This document shows, piece by piece, positions 4,903 through 5,166 of a stretch of DNA of 5,166 bases. The DNA is from JABLTI01 sp030629105. GTDB lineage: Archaea; Asgardarchaeota; Heimdallarchaeia; JABLTI01. Made by a program: the position numbers and the translations under genes. Below the pieces are notes generated by a model. The model did not search any database and had not been told where the DNA came from. It worked only from the letters and a program-made list of their open reading frames with translations. The stretch spans positions 1-5,166 of the forward strand of contig DAOVPS010000201.1 of NCBI GenBank assembly GCA_030629105.1, written 5' to 3'. Every line of letters begins with the position of its first letter. The first letter of the stretch is position 1.

Positions 4903-5166
4903 ATGTTTTCCCAACCAAGTCAATTCGGTTATGACAAAGCTACAGTTATCTTCTCCCCTGACGGTAGAATTATACAAGTAGAATATGCTCGTGAAGCTGT
5001 AAAAATGGGCAGTACTGCTGTAGGAATAAAAACAGAACAATATGTAGTCTTAGCTGGACAAAAACGTACATTTGAACTCATAGAATCTGCTGACAAGGTT
5101 TTCAAAATCGACGATCACATTGCATCAACATTTTCAGGTTACTCAGCAGATGGGCGAGCTTTACTC
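4903..5166 (+). CDS. psmA: 20S proteasome alpha subunit, N-terminal part (3' end outside window)
   Basis: The first 88 codons are present and the frame is open to the window edge; family members are about 230-260 residues. The start MFSQPSQFGYDKATVIFSPDGR followed by the Q-V-E-Y-A-R-E-A-V-K helix H0 is diagnostic of the alpha subunit, whose N-terminal tails gate the outer rings of the core particle. The Y-D pair and Pro of SPDGR that help hold the gate are present. Lys65 in ADKVFKIDD aligns with Thermoplasma Lys66, which contacts the C-terminal HbYX motif of the regulatory ATPase, so docking of a PAN/Cdc48-type ATPase is expected. SGYSADGRALL matches the conserved SGLxADARxLV segment. The gene begins one base after the beta stop codon and has an AGGAGG site, so the two subunits are almost certainly co-transcribed. 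Confidence 0.96.
   Translation, partial: MFSQPSQFGYDKATVIFSPDGRIIQVEYAREAVKMGSTAVGIKTEQYVVLAGQKRTFELIESADKVFKIDDHIASTFSGYSADGRALL

Overview
This AT-rich window is archaeal. It carries a 20S proteasome beta gene followed directly by an alpha gene, a PDCD5/TFAR19-family gene, and a 6-phospho-3-hexuloisomerase-like sugar isomerase gene, all typical of archaea. Gene starts have short Shine-Dalgarno-like motifs, and AT-rich TATA-like elements lie at plausible distances upstream of several genes. A protein that appears to join two helix-hairpin-helix repeats to a Roadblock/LC7-like fold hints at an Asgard (Promethearchaeota-type) lineage or a TACK relative. That placement is inference from gene content and is not proven.

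Layout from left to right: (1) 1-216, the 3' end of a probable SRPBCC/START-like protein gene. (2) An AT-rich intergenic region (217-386) with a clear dyad at 326-354. (3) 387-1628, a tandem-duplicated SIS-domain protein of the phosphohexuloisomerase type. (4) 1697-2095, a PDCD5-family gene, probably in the same transcription unit. (5) 2114-3070 on the minus strand, the HhH plus Roadblock-like protein, convergent with PDCD5 with only 18 bases between them. (6) A 253-base divergent intergenic region with promoter-like elements for both flanking genes and a perfect 7-7-7 dyad. (7) 3324-4094, a winged-helix protein with an unrecognised C-terminal domain. (8) A 162-base intergenic region with T-tracts, a TATA-like box and a 10-bp palindrome. 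(9) 4257-4901, proteasome beta, and 4903 to the window end, proteasome alpha. These two form a tight operon with a 1-base gap.

Functionally, the right end makes the core particle of protein degradation. PDCD5 proteins are linked to chaperonin/prefoldin function in eukaryotes, so a loose proteostasis theme is possible. The isomerase would act in the ribulose monophosphate pathway, which supplies pentose phosphates in many archaea. The winged-helix gene may control itself and perhaps its neighbours through the dyads next to its promoter. No CRISPR array, tRNA, rRNA, insertion sequence or integrase was seen. No gene-free stretch exceeds 300 bases.
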